A stretch of DNA of 64,000 nt from Caulobacter sp. (GTDB taxonomy: Bacteria; Pseudomonadota; Alphaproteobacteria; Caulobacterales; Caulobacteraceae): assembly GCA_016125585.1 (NCBI GenBank), contig WGLL01000005.1, positions 310,001-374,000 of the forward strand. The letters run 5' to 3'. Of the stretch, positions 7,290 through 15,403 are shown in pieces. The stretch's first letter is position 1, and each line of letters starts with the position of its first letter. Below the pieces are notes generated by a model. The model saw nothing but the letters and a program-made list of their open reading frames with translations, was not told the DNA's origin and ran no database searches. The position numbers were made by a program, and so were the translations under genes.

Positions 7290-8034
7290 GTGCTGTCATG
7301 ATGCCGGTAATGCGGACTTCCACATCGTCGGCATTGCCCTCCGTCACCATGATGGGCTCTCGCCAGAGGGGGTTTGAAGACCGGGGCCAGAGCAACAAGC
7401 CGTCTTCCGTCACCTCCAGCTCCTTCAGCGTCAATTCCCGTTCGCGGCCCTGAATGCGGGTCCGCTCGACCTCGACGACCATGCCGGTCTCCGGGGCGAA
7501 GTTGATGTCCATTACTGAAACGATCCGGACGAGATCGCCGTCCAGGATCCCGCGCTGGTCCATGCTGTCGCCGACGACCGGCCGCACCCGCTGCTGGGCG
7601 AGCGGATAGCGAGGATCCCGACCAACGTCGGTCAGGCGTGGGGGGGACTGATCGGCCGTGTCGATGGCCAGAAACGCCCCGGCTCTCAACGGGTCAGCCA
7701 GGCCGAGCAGATAAGGCTCTCCCGAGGGGCCCGGCATTCTGCCATCGGCCGACGGGATGGCGTCGCCGGCCAGGCGAGCCTTGACCATCATCAAGGCGGC
7801 GCGGGTGGTTCCCAGGGCCGCGGCGATCTGTTCCTGAACGTCGGTGCGAAGAACGACCTGGCGGTCCCCCGCCTCGTATTGCTGCCAGGCCTGGCGGGTG
7901 ATGCCCATGGCATCGGCGGCTGTCTGTTGCGACATGTCCGCCTCTTTGCGCAACCAGCCGATGGCGCGCCCGATCTTCGCCATCTCCTTGGTGGGGGCGG
8001 TCGGGGGGGCTGGCTTGCGAGGCGGCGTCGGCAT
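7273..8034 (-). CDS. CI-like phage repressor with C-terminal S24 (LexA-type) peptidase domain
   Basis: The protein (253 residues from ATG 8034; a longer start at 8079 is possible) has an N-terminal HTH_XRE domain (IGWLRKEADMSQQTAADAMGIT, then RQAWQQYEAGDRQ) and a C-terminal S24 domain with the catalytic-serine motif VVGDSMDQRGILDGDLV and a Lys-bearing ELTLKELEV strand. This is the classic fold of lambda CI-type repressors that cleave themselves after RecA activation. It faces the OR-like operator at 8092-8130 and converges with the membrane protein gene. It very likely binds the GCAAC/GTTGC palindromes flanking this region. Confidence 0.93.
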   Translation of the reverse strand: MPTPPRKPAPPTAPTKEMAKIGRAIGWLRKEADMSQQTAADAMGITRQAWQQYEAGDRQVVLRTDVQEQIAAALGTTRAALMMVKARLAGDAIPSADGRMPGPSGEPYLLGLADPLRAGAFLAIDTADQSPPRLTDVGRDPRYPLAQQRVRPVVGDSMDQRGILDGDLVRIVSVMDINFAPETGMVVEVERTRIQGRERELTLKELEVTEDGLLLWPRSSNPLWREPIMVTEGNADDVEVRITGIMTALIRRF

Positions 8035-8091
8035 GGCGCCACGAAACAATGGCGCCCGTTGAAAGTCTGCCGCCAACATGATGGCGGACGA

Positions 8092-8130
8092 TGCAACAGG
8101 CTGTTGACAATAGCAACAAATCAGTTGCGC
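8092..8130. promoter_or_regulatory. OR-like operator/promoter region
   Basis: The region holds CAACAGGCTGTTG (8094-8106) and GCAAC-N6-GTTGC (8113-8128), matching half-sites of the OL-like region in inverted orientation. TTGACA at 8104-8109 points toward the Cro-like gene. It separates the leftward repressor gene from the rightward early operon, as lambda OR does. No clear -10 element was found. Confidence 0.72.
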
Positions 8131-8132
8131 TC

Positions 8133-8435
8133 ATGGCCACCATGGACGCGAACCCCAAAGCCATGGTGGTCGAGCCCCGGCCTGTTCGGCCCGCGCTCGA
8201 CGACTGGATGGTCAAAAACCGTATCACAAACGAGCGCTTCGCCGAGGCTGTCGGCGTCAGTCGCGAGGCTGTCCGAAAGTGGCGCCTGCCGTTTGGCGAT
8301 ATCAATCGGCTGACGCCCGGCAAGTCGTCGATGGAGAAGATCCATGCGGTGACGCAGAGGATGATCACCCCCGCCGATTTCTACCCCCCCGAACTGAGCG
8401 GCCCGCCTGCCGACGCCGGCGAGGCGCGGCCATGA
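8133..8435 (+). CDS. Cro-like small helix-turn-helix regulator
   Basis: The 100-residue protein carries a HTH at about residues 25-60 (LDDWMVKNRITNERFAEAVG then VSREAVRKWRL), followed by a recognition-like region and a short Pro-rich tail. It is the first gene of the rightward early operon, divergent from the repressor across the OR-like operator, which is the position of cro. The start is uncertain: ATG 8133 is used, with 8142 and 8163 possible; ATG 8091 lies inside the operator and is unlikely. A YdaS-type antitoxin-like regulator is an alternative description of the same position and fold. Confidence 0.75.
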   Translation: MATMDANPKAMVVEPRPVRPALDDWMVKNRITNERFAEAVGVSREAVRKWRLPFGDINRLTPGKSSMEKIHAVTQRMITPADFYPPELSGPPADAGEARP

Positions 8436-8436
8436 G

Positions 8437-8850
8437 CTATCGCCCGCCCTCGACAATGCCGGCGCGGCGCATCCGCTCGCCGAGGCTGACGCCGTCAAGC
8501 CAGCAGGTGGCGACCATGCGGTCATATGACCGATGGGCCGCCCGGCAGCTGACGCGGCGACCCATGGCGATGCGCGCGAGGGCCGCCTTGGCTTCCCGGC
8601 CTCCCGGGTCGTTCAGTTCGGGGGCGTCGAAGTCCTCGATGCGGACCTCGACCCACTTCGCCGGGTCCGGGCTGGCGCCGACGCACAGGCTGTCGCCGTC
8701 GCCGACATATCGCACGGTTCCGCTGAACGCCGTTCCCGGCTTCAGCCAGGGCGGCAACCGCCCGCTGTCGGAGATCGCCTTGCAGGGATCGGCAAGGGCG
8801 GGGCTGGCGACGACGACCAGCAGGCCAGTCAAGGCGATCAGGCAGCGCAT
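8437..8850 (-). CDS. Secreted staphylococcal-nuclease-like protein (SNase domain), moron candidate
   Basis: The 137-residue protein begins with a signal peptide (MRCLIALTGLLVVVASPALA, likely cut before DPC) and continues as a small SNase/OB-fold domain: GTVRYVGDGDSLCVG, VEVRIEDFDAPELNDPGGREAKAAL and MVATCWLDGVSLGERMRRAGI. The catalytic Arg and Asp region of thermonuclease (RIEDFDAPEL) is recognisable. It would act in the periplasm as a nuclease or nucleic-acid-binding protein. It is antisense to the rightward early operon, sitting between the Cro-like gene and the next early gene, which is typical of a moron with its own promoter. A role against incoming DNA is only a hypothesis. Confidence 0.8.
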   Translation of the reverse strand: MRCLIALTGLLVVVASPALADPCKAISDSGRLPPWLKPGTAFSGTVRYVGDGDSLCVGASPDPAKWVEVRIEDFDAPELNDPGGREAKAALARIAMGRRVSCRAAHRSYDRMVATCWLDGVSLGERMRRAGIVEGGR

Positions 8851-8883
8851 CGGTCAAAGCTATCACAACAGGGAGGCCCGGCC

Positions 8884-9273
8884 ATGACCCGCTTTCCCGC
8901 CCGGCGGCGATCCGAACGCGGTTCGGGGCGCGCGCTGACGCCGATGGAGGCGCGCAAGGCCTGGAAGGCGCTGTGCGAGAAGGCGGCCCAGGCGGCGACC
9001 CGCTGGGACGAGGACCCGCAGCTGACGCTGACCGATGCGCTGAAGGCGGCGCCGCGCGAGAGCTATCCGCTGCCGGCCGGAGACGCGCGGTCGGCATGGC
9101 CGCGCGATCTGCATGACCAGGCAAGCCGGTTCAAGGCCGCCGGGACCGGGACGCGGGCGATGTTCGCCGCCAGCCTGCTGGCGCTGGCCGGCGATGTCGA
9201 GCGGCTGACCCACGCCCTGAGCACCGAGGAGGCCGCCCGCTATCGCGGCGCCACCGGCCAGAGGGACGACTGA
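8884..9273 (+). CDS. Hypothetical 129-residue early phage protein
   Basis: It starts at ATG 8884 after a GGGAGG ribosome-binding site and overlaps the next gene as ATGA. The N terminus is very basic (RFPARRRSERGSGR); the rest is helical, with KAWKALCEKAAQAATRW and a final FAASLLALAGDVERLTHAL helix. No family is recognised. Conservation of place after cro suggests an early regulatory or recombination accessory role, but nothing specific is seen. The copy of the 15-bp palindrome at 8912-8926 lies within its first 15 codons. Confidence 0.6.
   Translation: MTRFPARRRSERGSGRALTPMEARKAWKALCEKAAQAATRWDEDPQLTLTDALKAAPRESYPLPAGDARSAWPRDLHDQASRFKAAGTGTRAMFAASLLALAGDVERLTHALSTEEAARYRGATGQRDD
8912..8926. 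promoter_or_regulatory. CCGAAC-N3-GTTCGG palindrome, copy 3
   Basis: Perfect copy with spacer GCG, 28 bp after the start codon of the early gene at 8884. Confidence 0.6.
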
Positions 9274-10046
9274 TGGGCCGGTCGATGAGCCATATGGTCG
9301 ATCAGGTCAGCAACAGCCCGGGCGGCGGGCGGCGGGAGCCGATCGACGCGATCGAGGTGGCGAGGATCCTGACCTGGAAGGCGCGGACCCGCGCCGGGTG
9401 GCAGGCCTGCGCCGACTATTGCGGGCGCAATGTCGAGGACGTGCGGCAGGCCTGCGAGGCTGTGCTGGCCGGGAGCCGGATCGGGGCGCCGTCCCCTGTC
9501 GGCGGGCCGAAAGCGGCTGAACGCGAGGGGGGGCGCGCCCCTGATCGTGCCCCTGACCGCCCACCGGGGCCGGTCTGGGCCAACACCGAGGAACGCCACA
9601 ACGCCGAGGTCCTGGCGGCGCTGAAAGATGGGCCGGCGACGGTTCCCGCGCTGTCGGGACGATGCCGGATGGAAGATCACCGCCTGCGGTCGGCGCTGCG
9701 TCGTCTGCTGGATCTGGACCTGGTGGCGCGATGCAAGTCCCGCGGGACGCGGGCGGCGGTATGGGCGCTGAAGGGCGACCTGCCGGCGCTCGAGGTCGCG
9801 GCGGTTCCACCGGGCGGCAAACGGCTGGCCCTGGCCCGGGAGCGCCGGGCGCGGGTGGTTCGGGCGATGGGTCGGGGTGCGCTGTCGATCGGCGAGATCA
9901 GCCAGGCCAGCGGCATGAGCCGGCCGTTCGTGCGCGTCACCGTCGCGGCGATGGTCGCCGCCGAGCGCGCGGCCTTCAGCGGAACCCGGCCCGGCAAGCG
10001 GGGGCGGGCGGTGGAGCTTTGGGTGATGGTCGGGCGTGATGGGTAA
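9273..10046 (+). CDS. Phage DNA-binding protein with tandem winged-helix-like domains
   Basis: The 257-residue protein has an N-terminal helical segment (about 20-65), a Pro/Arg-rich linker (about 70-100), and two winged-helix-like units: EERHNAEVLAALKDGPATVPALSGRCRMEDHRLRSAL at about 106-140 and ERRARVVRAMGRGALSIGEISQASGMSRPFVR at about 189-222. Such double HTH proteins are common early regulators in alphaproteobacterial phages. It is coupled to the preceding gene (ATGA) and its end overlaps the methyltransferase start by eight bases. The exact target is unknown. Confidence 0.65.
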   Translation: MGRSMSHMVDQVSNSPGGGRREPIDAIEVARILTWKARTRAGWQACADYCGRNVEDVRQACEAVLAGSRIGAPSPVGGPKAAEREGGRAPDRAPDRPPGPVWANTEERHNAEVLAALKDGPATVPALSGRCRMEDHRLRSALRRLLDLDLVARCKSRGTRAAVWALKGDLPALEVAAVPPGGKRLALARERRARVVRAMGRGALSIGEISQASGMSRPFVRVTVAAMVAAERAAFSGTRPGKRGRAVELWVMVGRDG

Positions 10047-11907
10047 TGTGAACGGGTCGGTCGCGCCGCTGGACGTGGTCTATTTCGCCGGGGTCGGGGG
10101 CAGCTCGCTGGGCTATCAGACCGCGCTCGGCTGTCATCCGCAGGTGGCGCTGAACCACTGGGACGTCGCGATCGGCGTTCACAGCCACAACTTCCCGGAG
10201 ACCGAACACATCATCGCCGATGTGTTCGACGTCGATCCGCGCTGCGTTCGTCCGGGGGTGAAGTGGCGCAGCTTCTGGGCCTCGCCCGACTGCCGCCATT
10301 TCAGCAAGGCCAAGGGCGGGGCGCCGGTGAGCCCGCGTGTGCGGGGCCTGGCCTGGATCGTCATCAAGGTCGCCAAGCTGCTGGGTGAGAACGCGCCGGA
10401 CGTGATCTTCCTGGAGAATGTCGAGGAGTTCGTCGACTGGTGCCCGCTGGGTCCGGACGGCAAGCCCGACCCGGGGCGCAAGGGCGAGACCTTCCGGCTG
10501 TGGAAGCGGCGGCTGGAGCAGTGCGGCTATGTCGTCGAGTGGCGGTTTCTGGTCGCGGCGAAATACGGCGACCCGACGACGCGCAAGCGGCTGTTCCTCG
10601 TGGCGCGGCGGGACGGCCGGCCCATCCTCTGGCCGGACGAGACGCATGCGCCGCGCGAAGAGGCGGCGGGTCGGGGCCTGAAGCCCTATCGGGCGGCGGC
10701 GGAGATCATCGACTGGTCGATCCCATGTCCGTCGATCTTCCTGACCCAGGCGGAGTGCCGCGAGCGTGGCATTCGCGCCAAGCGCCCGCTCGAGGAGGCG
10801 ACGCTGAAGCGGATCGCCAAGGGTATGGAGCGGTATGTGTTCGGGGCGGCCGAGCCGTTCATCGTGCCCCTGACCCATGCGGGAGCGGGGCGGGTCTATG
10901 ACGTCGGCGATCCGCTGCGGACGGTGACCGGCGCCCATCGCGGCGAGTTCGCCATGGTCGCTCCGGTCATCGCCGAGCTTGCCCATGGGGATGACCACAA
11001 GACCGGCCGCCGGGATCGCGACGTTCGCGAGCCGCTGAGAACCATTCATGCCGGCGGCGGCAAGCATGCCCTGGTCGCGCCGATCCTGACCGCCGCCTAT
11101 GGCGAGCGCGAGGGGCAGGCGCCGAGATCGCGGTCTGTGGAACAGCCCTATCCGACGGTGGTGGCCAACGGCAACGGCGGCCATCTGGCGGCGGCGACGC
11201 TGATCCGGACCGACAACAGCGGGTCGCTGCGGGCGGGCGTCTATGACCCGCAAACCCCGCTGCGAACCATAACCTCGGCCGGCGGCTTCGCGGTCGCGGC
11301 GGCCTTCATGGAACAGGCCAATACCGGCACGGTCGGCCATAGCGCCGAGGATCCATTGAGCACGATCGTCGGGCGCGGAACCACGCAACGCTTGGTGACG
11401 GCCTGCCTGGGCTCGGCCTTCACCAGCAACACCAACGGTGGAGGGCGGACCCCGGAAGACCCGCTGAAGACGGTGCTGGCCGGCGGCACCCATCATTATC
11501 TGCTGCAGCAGGAACTGCGGCGGCCGTTCGCCGAGCATGGCGACGAGCTGCGAGCGTTCCTGATCAAGTATTACGGCACCGCCGAAGCGGTCGACCTCGC
11601 CGGCCCGCTGCACAGCGTGACCAGCCGCGCCCGCTTCGGCCTTGTCCTGGTCGGCGGCGTCGCCTGGCAGGTGGTCGATATCGGCATGCGGATGCTGACG
11701 CCGGCGGAGCTGGCGGCGGCGCAGGGCTTTCCGCGCACCTTCGTCACCGGGTTCAGCCGGCTGCACGGCAAGGTCACCAAAACCGATGAAACCAAGCTGA
11801 TCGGCAACAGCGTCTGCACGGCCGTCTCGGCGGCCCTGATCGCCGCCAACCTCGGCGACGGGCGGTGGGGCGCGGCTGAGCCGAACCCGGTTCGGGAGGC
11901 GGCATGA
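10039..11907 (+). CDS. Phage DNA cytosine-C5 methyltransferase with internal PL-T repeats
   Basis: The 622-residue protein methylates cytosine C5 using S-adenosylmethionine. Motif I is FAGVGG (16-21), the catalytic loop is SPDCRHFSKAKGG with Cys85 (PDC instead of the usual PPC, as in other phage enzymes of this type), motif VI is LENVEE (125-130), motif VIII TRKRLFLVA (181-189), and the C-terminal motifs are LTPAELAAAQGFP (553-565) and LIGNSV (587-592). Between them, residues 291-527 contain seven degenerate repeats with a PL-x-T-V/I core. Start: ATG 10039 (GTG 10036 adjacent). It is coupled to a second methyltransferase gene downstream. Likely role: protection from host restriction or epigenetic control. 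Confidence 0.93.
   Translation: MGNVNGSVAPLDVVYFAGVGGSSLGYQTALGCHPQVALNHWDVAIGVHSHNFPETEHIIADVFDVDPRCVRPGVKWRSFWASPDCRHFSKAKGGAPVSPRVRGLAWIVIKVAKLLGENAPDVIFLENVEEFVDWCPLGPDGKPDPGRKGETFRLWKRRLEQCGYVVEWRFLVAAKYGDPTTRKRLFLVARRDGRPILWPDETHAPREEAAGRGLKPYRAAAEIIDWSIPCPSIFLTQAECRERGIRAKRPLEEATLKRIAKGMERYVFGAAEPFIVPLTHAGAGRVYDVGDPLRTVTGAHRGEFAMVAPVIAELAHGDDHKTGRRDRDVREPLRTIHAGGGKHALVAPILTAAYGEREGQAPRSRSVEQPYPTVVANGNGGHLAAATLIRTDNSGSLRAGVYDPQTPLRTITSAGGFAVAAAFMEQANTGTVGHSAEDPLSTIVGRGTTQRLVTACLGSAFTSNTNGGGRTPEDPLKTVLAGGTHHYLLQQELRRPFAEHGDELRAFLIKYYGTAEAVDLAGPLHSVTSRARFGLVLVGGVAWQVVDIGMRMLTPAELAAAQGFPRTFVTGFSRLHGKVTKTDETKLIGNSVCTAVSAALIAANLGDGRWGAAEPNPVREAA
10909..11619 (+). repeat. Seven degenerate coding repeats in the methyltransferase
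   Basis: The translated units have the core x-PL-x-T-V/I at residues 291, 331, 369, 407, 438, 474 and 522, spaced 31-48 residues, often followed by GG and a hydrophobic strand such as HALVAPIL. They occupy the place where C5 methyltransferases keep their target recognition domain. Confidence 0.7.
11881..11895. promoter_or_regulatory. CCGAAC-N3-GTTCGG palindrome, copy 4
   Basis: Perfect copy with spacer CCG, at the end of the cytosine methyltransferase gene and nine bases before the start of the helicase-methyltransferase gene. Confidence 0.6.
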
Positions 11908-14567
11908 CGTCCGACCCCTATCTCGACTTCCTGCAAACCAAGGTCCGGATGGCGGAGGCCTCCGGGTTTGCGGTGGCGCTGGAGGACATCAACCCGTGTC
12001 TGAAGGACCACGCGCGGGTGGCGGTGCGCTGGGCGCTGGCGGGCGGCCGTCGGGCGATCTTCGCCAACTTCGGCCTGGGCAAGACCTCGATGCAGCTGGA
12101 GCTGATGGCGCGGTGCATCGCCGAAGCGCGGCGGCGCGGCCTGGTCGGGCGCGGCCTGATCGTCGCGCCGCTGGGGGTGATGCAGGAGTTCCGCCGCGAC
12201 GCGGAAAAGATCATGGGTTGGGGCTCTGGCGAGGGCGGGGGCGAGGGTGGGGGCGGGCCGGACGCGCCGGGCCTGCCGCGCTTCATCCGCGCGACGGCCG
12301 AGGCGGCGGCGCCGGGGGTCTATCTGACCAACTATGAGAGCGTTCGCGAGGGGCTGGTCGATCCGGCGCATTTCGACGCCGCCAGCCTGGACGAGGCGGA
12401 TGTGCTGCGCTCGTTCGGGTCGAAGACCTATCAGACCTTCCTGCCGCTGTTCGAGGCCGTGCCCTGGCGGTTCGTGGCCACGGCGACCCCCTCGCCCAAC
12501 CGCTACAAGGAGCTGATCCATTACGTCGGCTATCTTGGCGTCATGGACACCGGCCAGGCGCTGACGCGGTTCTTCCAGCGGGACAGCGAGAAGGCCGGCA
12601 ACCTGACCCTCTATCCGCACAAGGAACACGAATTCTGGTTGTGGGTGGCCAGCTGGGCGCTGTTCATCCAGCGGCCGAGCGACCTGGGGTGCAGCGACGA
12701 GGGCTATGATCTGCCCCGGATGACGGTCAACTGGCACGAGGTGCCGGTCGATCACTCGACCGCCGGGGAGGCAAAGGGCGGCCAGGGCCTGTTGTTCCGC
12801 GAGGCGGGGATGGGGGTTGTCGGGGCCAGCCGCGAGAAGCGAGCCACCCTGGCGGCGCGGATCGGCAAGGCGGTGGAGATCGTCCGGGCCGAGCCGGATG
12901 AGCACCGCATCCTGTGGCACGACCTGGAGGATGAGCGGCTGGCCCTGGAGCAGGTGTTCGACCGCGACGGGGTGGTGAGCATCTATGGCTCGCAGGACCT
13001 GGAGGCGCGGGAACAGGCCATCGTGCTGTTCAGCGACGGCTGGTTCAAATTCCTGGCCGCCAAGCCGGTGATCGCCGGGGCCGGGTGCAATTTCCAGCGC
13101 CATTGCGCGCGGGCGGTGTTCCTGGGCGTCGGGTTCAAGTTCCGCGACTTCATCCAGGCCATCCACCGCATCCAGCGGTTCGGGCAGGGCCGCGACGTCG
13201 TCATCGACGTGATCTTCGCCGAGAGCGAGCGCGAGGTGCGCCGCCTCCTGATCAACAAGTGGAAGCAGCATGACCAGATGGTGGCGCGGATGAGCCAGAT
13301 CATCCAGCAATACGGCCTGAGCGCCGCGGCGATGGCCCAGACGCTGGCCCGGTCGATCGGCTGTGGGCGGGTGGAGGCGGCGGGGCGGTCGTTCCTGCTG
13401 GCCAACAACGACTGTGTGGCCGAGACGCGGGGGATGGCGGACGACAGCGTCGATCTGATCGTCACCAGCATCCCGTTCTCGAACCAGTATGAATATACGC
13501 CGAGCTACAACGATTTCGGCCACACCAGCGACAACGGCGAGTTCTGGGCCCAGATGGGGCACCTGATCCCCGAGCTGTTGAGGATCCTGAAGCCCGGGCG
13601 CATCGCCTGTATCCACGTCAAGGACCGGATGCTGCCCGGGGCCAAGACGGGGGCCGGATGCTACACCGTCGAGCCGTTCCACATGGAGGCGACCGATCAC
13701 TTCCGCCGGCATGGTTTCCTCTACATGGGGATGCGCGACATCACCACCGACGTGGTGCGGGAGAACAACCAGACCTATCGGCTGAGCTATGGCCGGGCGC
13801 TTACCGACATGACGGTGATGGGGTCGGGGAGCAGCGAGTTCGTGCTGCAGTTTCGAAAACCCCAGACCGATCTGTCCAGGCAATGGGCCGATGAGCGGGT
13901 GGCGCACGACCGGCCGGACTATGTCGACAAGGAGGGCGTTCCGACGCCCTGGGACCGCGACCGGGACCGGGCCGGCGCCCTGAGGGCCGTGCCGGGGACG
14001 GGCTACAGCCTGGCCCGCTGGCAGCTGGACGCGCACGCCTATTGGCGCAGCGACGGCAACCGGCTGGCCACGGCGGCGGAGATCGCCGCCCTGCCGCTGG
14101 AAACGGCCATGGCGGTGGTCAAGGCCGCCTGGCTGGAGCAGGTCTATGACCATGAGCTGAATGTCGCCATCGGCGAGGCCTTCGCCGCGCGGGGCATGCT
14201 GCCGATGGAGTTCATGGCCTTCCCGCCGCCCAGCTGGGCCGAGGGGGTGTGGAGCGACATCAACCGCATGCGGACGCTGAACAGCGCCCAGGCCGCCGGC
14301 GGGCGCGAGAAGCATGTCTGCCCCCTGCAGTTCGACACGGTGGAGCGCTGCATCCGCCTCTACAGCAACCCCGGGGAGCTGGTGTTCGACCCCTTCGGTG
14401 GGCTGGGCACGGTGCCCTATTGCGCCCTGAAGCTGGGGCGGCGGGGCCGGGCGGTGGAACTGAACGTCGACTACTGGCGCGACAGCGTCCGCTACCTGTC
14501 GGCGATGGAGCTGGAGGTCGGCGCGCCGACGCTGTTCGACGTGATGACGGCGGAGGAGGCGGCGTGA
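11904..14567 (+). CDS. Helicase - DNA (N4/N6) methyltransferase fusion
   Basis: The 887-residue protein joins two enzymes. The N-terminal half is a superfamily 2 SNF2-like ATPase: Walker A FGLGKTS (56-62), SLDEAD (161-166), TATPSP (193-198) and motif VI HRIQRFGQGR (421-430). The C-terminal half is an amino-methyltransferase of the beta order, with catalytic motif IV TSIPFS (521-526) before the SAM-binding motif I DPFGGLGT (about 829-836). Motif IV is SIPF rather than DPPY, so base specificity (N6-adenine or N4-cytosine) is uncertain. A Gly-rich insert (106-118, GSGEGGGEGGGG) lies in the ATPase part. The start overlaps the previous gene by four bases. Possible role: methylation of phage DNA coupled to translocation. 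Confidence 0.88.
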   Translation: MTSDPYLDFLQTKVRMAEASGFAVALEDINPCLKDHARVAVRWALAGGRRAIFANFGLGKTSMQLELMARCIAEARRRGLVGRGLIVAPLGVMQEFRRDAEKIMGWGSGEGGGEGGGGPDAPGLPRFIRATAEAAAPGVYLTNYESVREGLVDPAHFDAASLDEADVLRSFGSKTYQTFLPLFEAVPWRFVATATPSPNRYKELIHYVGYLGVMDTGQALTRFFQRDSEKAGNLTLYPHKEHEFWLWVASWALFIQRPSDLGCSDEGYDLPRMTVNWHEVPVDHSTAGEAKGGQGLLFREAGMGVVGASREKRATLAARIGKAVEIVRAEPDEHRILWHDLEDERLALEQVFDRDGVVSIYGSQDLEAREQAIVLFSDGWFKFLAAKPVIAGAGCNFQRHCARAVFLGVGFKFRDFIQAIHRIQRFGQGRDVVIDVIFAESEREVRRLLINKWKQHDQMVARMSQIIQQYGLSAAAMAQTLARSIGCGRVEAAGRSFLLANNDCVAETRGMADDSVDLIVTSIPFSNQYEYTPSYNDFGHTSDNGEFWAQMGHLIPELLRILKPGRIACIHVKDRMLPGAKTGAGCYTVEPFHMEATDHFRRHGFLYMGMRDITTDVVRENNQTYRLSYGRALTDMTVMGSGSSEFVLQFRKPQTDLSRQWADERVAHDRPDYVDKEGVPTPWDRDRDRAGALRAVPGTGYSLARWQLDAHAYWRSDGNRLATAAEIAALPLETAMAVVKAAWLEQVYDHELNVAIGEAFAARGMLPMEFMAFPPPSWAEGVWSDINRMRTLNSAQAAGGREKHVCPLQFDTVERCIRLYSNPGELVFDPFGGLGTVPYCALKLGRRGRAVELNVDYWRDSVRYLSAMELEVGAPTLFDVMTAEEAA

Positions 14568-15403
14568 TGCTTTCCACCGAGCGGGTGACGCCCAGCGTGT
14601 CGGATCAGGTCTGGGCCAACGAGCGGGAGACGCCCGCTCCACGATCGGCCAAGCCATGGTATGCCAGCGAGGAGAAGATCCTGCGGGCTTGCTGGGACGG
14701 GGCAGGGTCGCATGCCGAGGCGCTGGAGCTGGCGCGTAGCCGGCTGGTGGAGCGATCGCCGGCGGCCATCTATCAGCGGGCGCGGAGGCTGGGTCTGATC
14801 GGCGGTCGGCCGGCGCGGGCGAGAGGACGGATCAGGCAGATCTGGGAGCCGTTGCCGTTGATTGATGAGGCGATCCGGCGGGCCTATCAGGGGCAGGTCG
14901 GGCGCAAGGGCGCCGCCGCCGTCGGGCGGGACTACGGCCGGCCGGCATGGTGGGTGCAGCGGCGGGCGATGCAGCTGGGGCTTAGTCAGCCGCGGGGCAA
15001 GGAACCGCCCTGGAGCGATGCCGAGATCGCCATTCTGAACGACCAGGAGGGCGGCGGCCCCTCGATGATCAAGCGCGCCCTGACCAAGGCCGGCTATCGG
15101 CGGACCGCGGCGGCGATCCGCGTCAAGATGGTGCGGTTGAAGCTGTCCACGGCCGTCGACAATCCCGACGTGTTCAGCCCCCCGCAGTTGGCGGTTGTGT
15201 TCGGCGTGGACCCGAAGGCGGTCTCGCGCTGGATCGAAAAGGGCTGGCTGGCGGCGAAGGCGGCCGGCAACGGCGAGGCGCGCACACACTGGAAAATCCA
15301 TCGCAAGGCGGCGCGGGCGTTCGTGTTCGACCATCCCGAGGCGGTGGACCTGAGGAAGGTGGAGAAGTTCGCCTTTCTGGACCTGATCGGGGGTGCGGGA
15401 TGA
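14567..15403 (+). CDS. Phage multi-HTH DNA-binding protein
   Basis: The 278-residue protein starts at ATG 14567, sharing one base with the upstream stop (TGATG). It seems to contain three similar Myb/SANT-like or HTH-like parts: PWYASEEKILRACWDG with YQRARRLGLIGGRP (about 27-85), a middle region ending WVQRRAMQLGLSQPRG with WSDAEIAILND (about 120-165), and a C-terminal MerR-like HTH with FSPPQLAVVFGVDPKAVSRWIEKGW (about 202-226). Such proteins probably regulate phage gene expression or assist replication. No exact family is claimed. Confidence 0.6.
   Translation: MLSTERVTPSVSDQVWANERETPAPRSAKPWYASEEKILRACWDGAGSHAEALELARSRLVERSPAAIYQRARRLGLIGGRPARARGRIRQIWEPLPLIDEAIRRAYQGQVGRKGAAAVGRDYGRPAWWVQRRAMQLGLSQPRGKEPPWSDAEIAILNDQEGGGPSMIKRALTKAGYRRTAAAIRVKMVRLKLSTAVDNPDVFSPPQLAVVFGVDPKAVSRWIEKGWLAAKAAGNGEARTHWKIHRKAARAFVFDHPEAVDLRKVEKFAFLDLIGGAG

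Noticed and set aside
8104..8109. Complete consensus promoter from TTGACA at the OR-like region
   Set aside because: No acceptable -10 box lies 15-19 bp downstream in either copy, so only the -35-like element is stated.
8091..8132. Longer start (ATG 8091) for the Cro-like protein
   Set aside because: It would put the operator repeats inside the coding sequence and gives a leader of low-complexity Gln/Asn residues; ATG 8133 is more natural.
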